NCBI GenBank assembly: GCA_001599755.1
Contig: BCHX01000001.1
Location: forward strand, 3,472,001-3,536,000
DNA length: 64,000 bases
Reading direction: 5' to 3'
Origin: Gliomastix tumulicola
Taxonomy: Eukaryota; Ascomycota; Sordariomycetes; Hypocreales; Bionectriaceae
In this document: positions 63,653-64,000 of the stretch, one piece after another
Layout: every line of letters begins with the position of its first letter
How positions within the stretch are numbered: the stretch's first letter is position 1
Position numbers and translations under genes: made by a program
The notes under the pieces: model-generated
What the model saw: the letters and a program-made list of their open reading frames with translations, nothing else
The model's database searches: none
Told to the model about the DNA's origin: nothing

Positions 63653-64000
63653 TTTCCCCGTACCGTATCCGTGCGAAGAATCGCGTCTTTGAAGATGACC
63701 GGGATCCCAGATGGCATGGCAAAGGAAAGAGGTGGGGATTCAAAAAAAATTTGTGATGGCTGAGAAACCCGTCACGTTGATTCACTTTGCTGGCGTTGGA
63801 GGAGTTTTGTATGGTTTTTTTGCTGGTAAATTATGGGTAGCGCAATCGTGGATACGGGCTGACATACATCATCACCTCAAGAAGCTCATTTACGCTATTA
63901 GTCTGAATTCAATCTTGATCGAATCATCTTGCAAGTGAAGGACATCATCCCTCGTCGCGAAGTCCGACGCCGAGTCTTATGTACAATGCGTTCCATCGCT
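63653..64000. other. 3' flank of the U2AF gene
   Basis: The remaining 348 bp should be 3' UTR and spacer. An A9 tract lies at 63741-63749. No further gene seen before the window ends. Confidence 0.4.

Noticed and set aside
1..64000. Transposons, CRISPR arrays, 5S rRNA genes
   Set aside because: No transposase or reverse transcriptase motifs, no long terminal or inverted repeats, no spaced direct repeats and no 5S-like sequence were seen on reading both strands.

Overview
The window is nuclear DNA of a filamentous ascomycete (Pezizomycotina, probably Sordariomycetes). The evidence is GC-rich coding DNA, mostly 50-130 nt spliceosomal introns with clear CTAAC branch points before (C/T)AG, and fungal-only families: a Zn2Cys6 regulator, Nsp1, Mnn9, Pex4 and an AP-1 accessory protein. 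Protein genes sit on both strands as separate units. I found no operons, transposons or CRISPR arrays. The left edge cuts one gene (TVP38-like). Exon borders were placed by hand from splice signals, and reading phase was checked across every junction listed.

Layout. 1-8.2 kb: TVP38/TMEM64 membrane protein (partial), a CCCH/CUE/Smr protein, two intron-bearing tRNA-Tyr genes in a 2.3 kb spacer, and an F-box/JmjC protein, all on the minus strand. 9-17.6 kb: eIF4A (+), a four-span membrane protein (-) and aspartyl-tRNA synthetase (+). 17.8-18.0 kb: a U6 snRNA-like gene with its own spliceosomal intron. 18.4-25.7 kb: eIF2 gamma (+), a Laa2-like AP-1 accessory protein (-), nucleoporin NSP1 (+) and the mitochondrial ATPase inhibitor (-). 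27.7-33.6 kb: 14-3-3 (+), DPH4 (-), mitoribosomal mL59/MRPL25 (-) and PRP28 (+). 33.8-46.1 kb (all -): valyl-tRNA synthetase with two candidate starts, a Zn2Cys6 transcription factor and a full-length ABCB-type transporter. 47.3-64 kb: an unrecognised probable mitochondrial protein (+), a 6-phosphogluconate-dehydrogenase-like protein (-), a Yra1/ALY mRNA export adaptor (-), MNN9 (+), PEX4 (-), a low-complexity protein with an unresolved 5' end (-), PRA1 (-), an ELMO-domain protein (-) and the U2AF small subunit (+).

Most genes are housekeeping, with a strong RNA and translation theme: eIF4A, eIF2 gamma, AspRS, ValRS, tRNA-Tyr, PRP28, U2AF, U6, Yra1, Nsp1. The only accessory-looking block is the transcription factor/ABC transporter pair at 38-46 kb. 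Three near-identical 11-bp CCGA/TCGG elements precede the factor, and one weaker match precedes the transporter.

Most worth checking: the U6-like gene, which has an mRNA-type intron beside the ACAGAGA box and lacks about 5 nt of the internal stem-loop; the 11-bp element array; three GC-AG introns; the long intron in the Yra1 gene; and the PRA1/downstream reading-frame puzzle.
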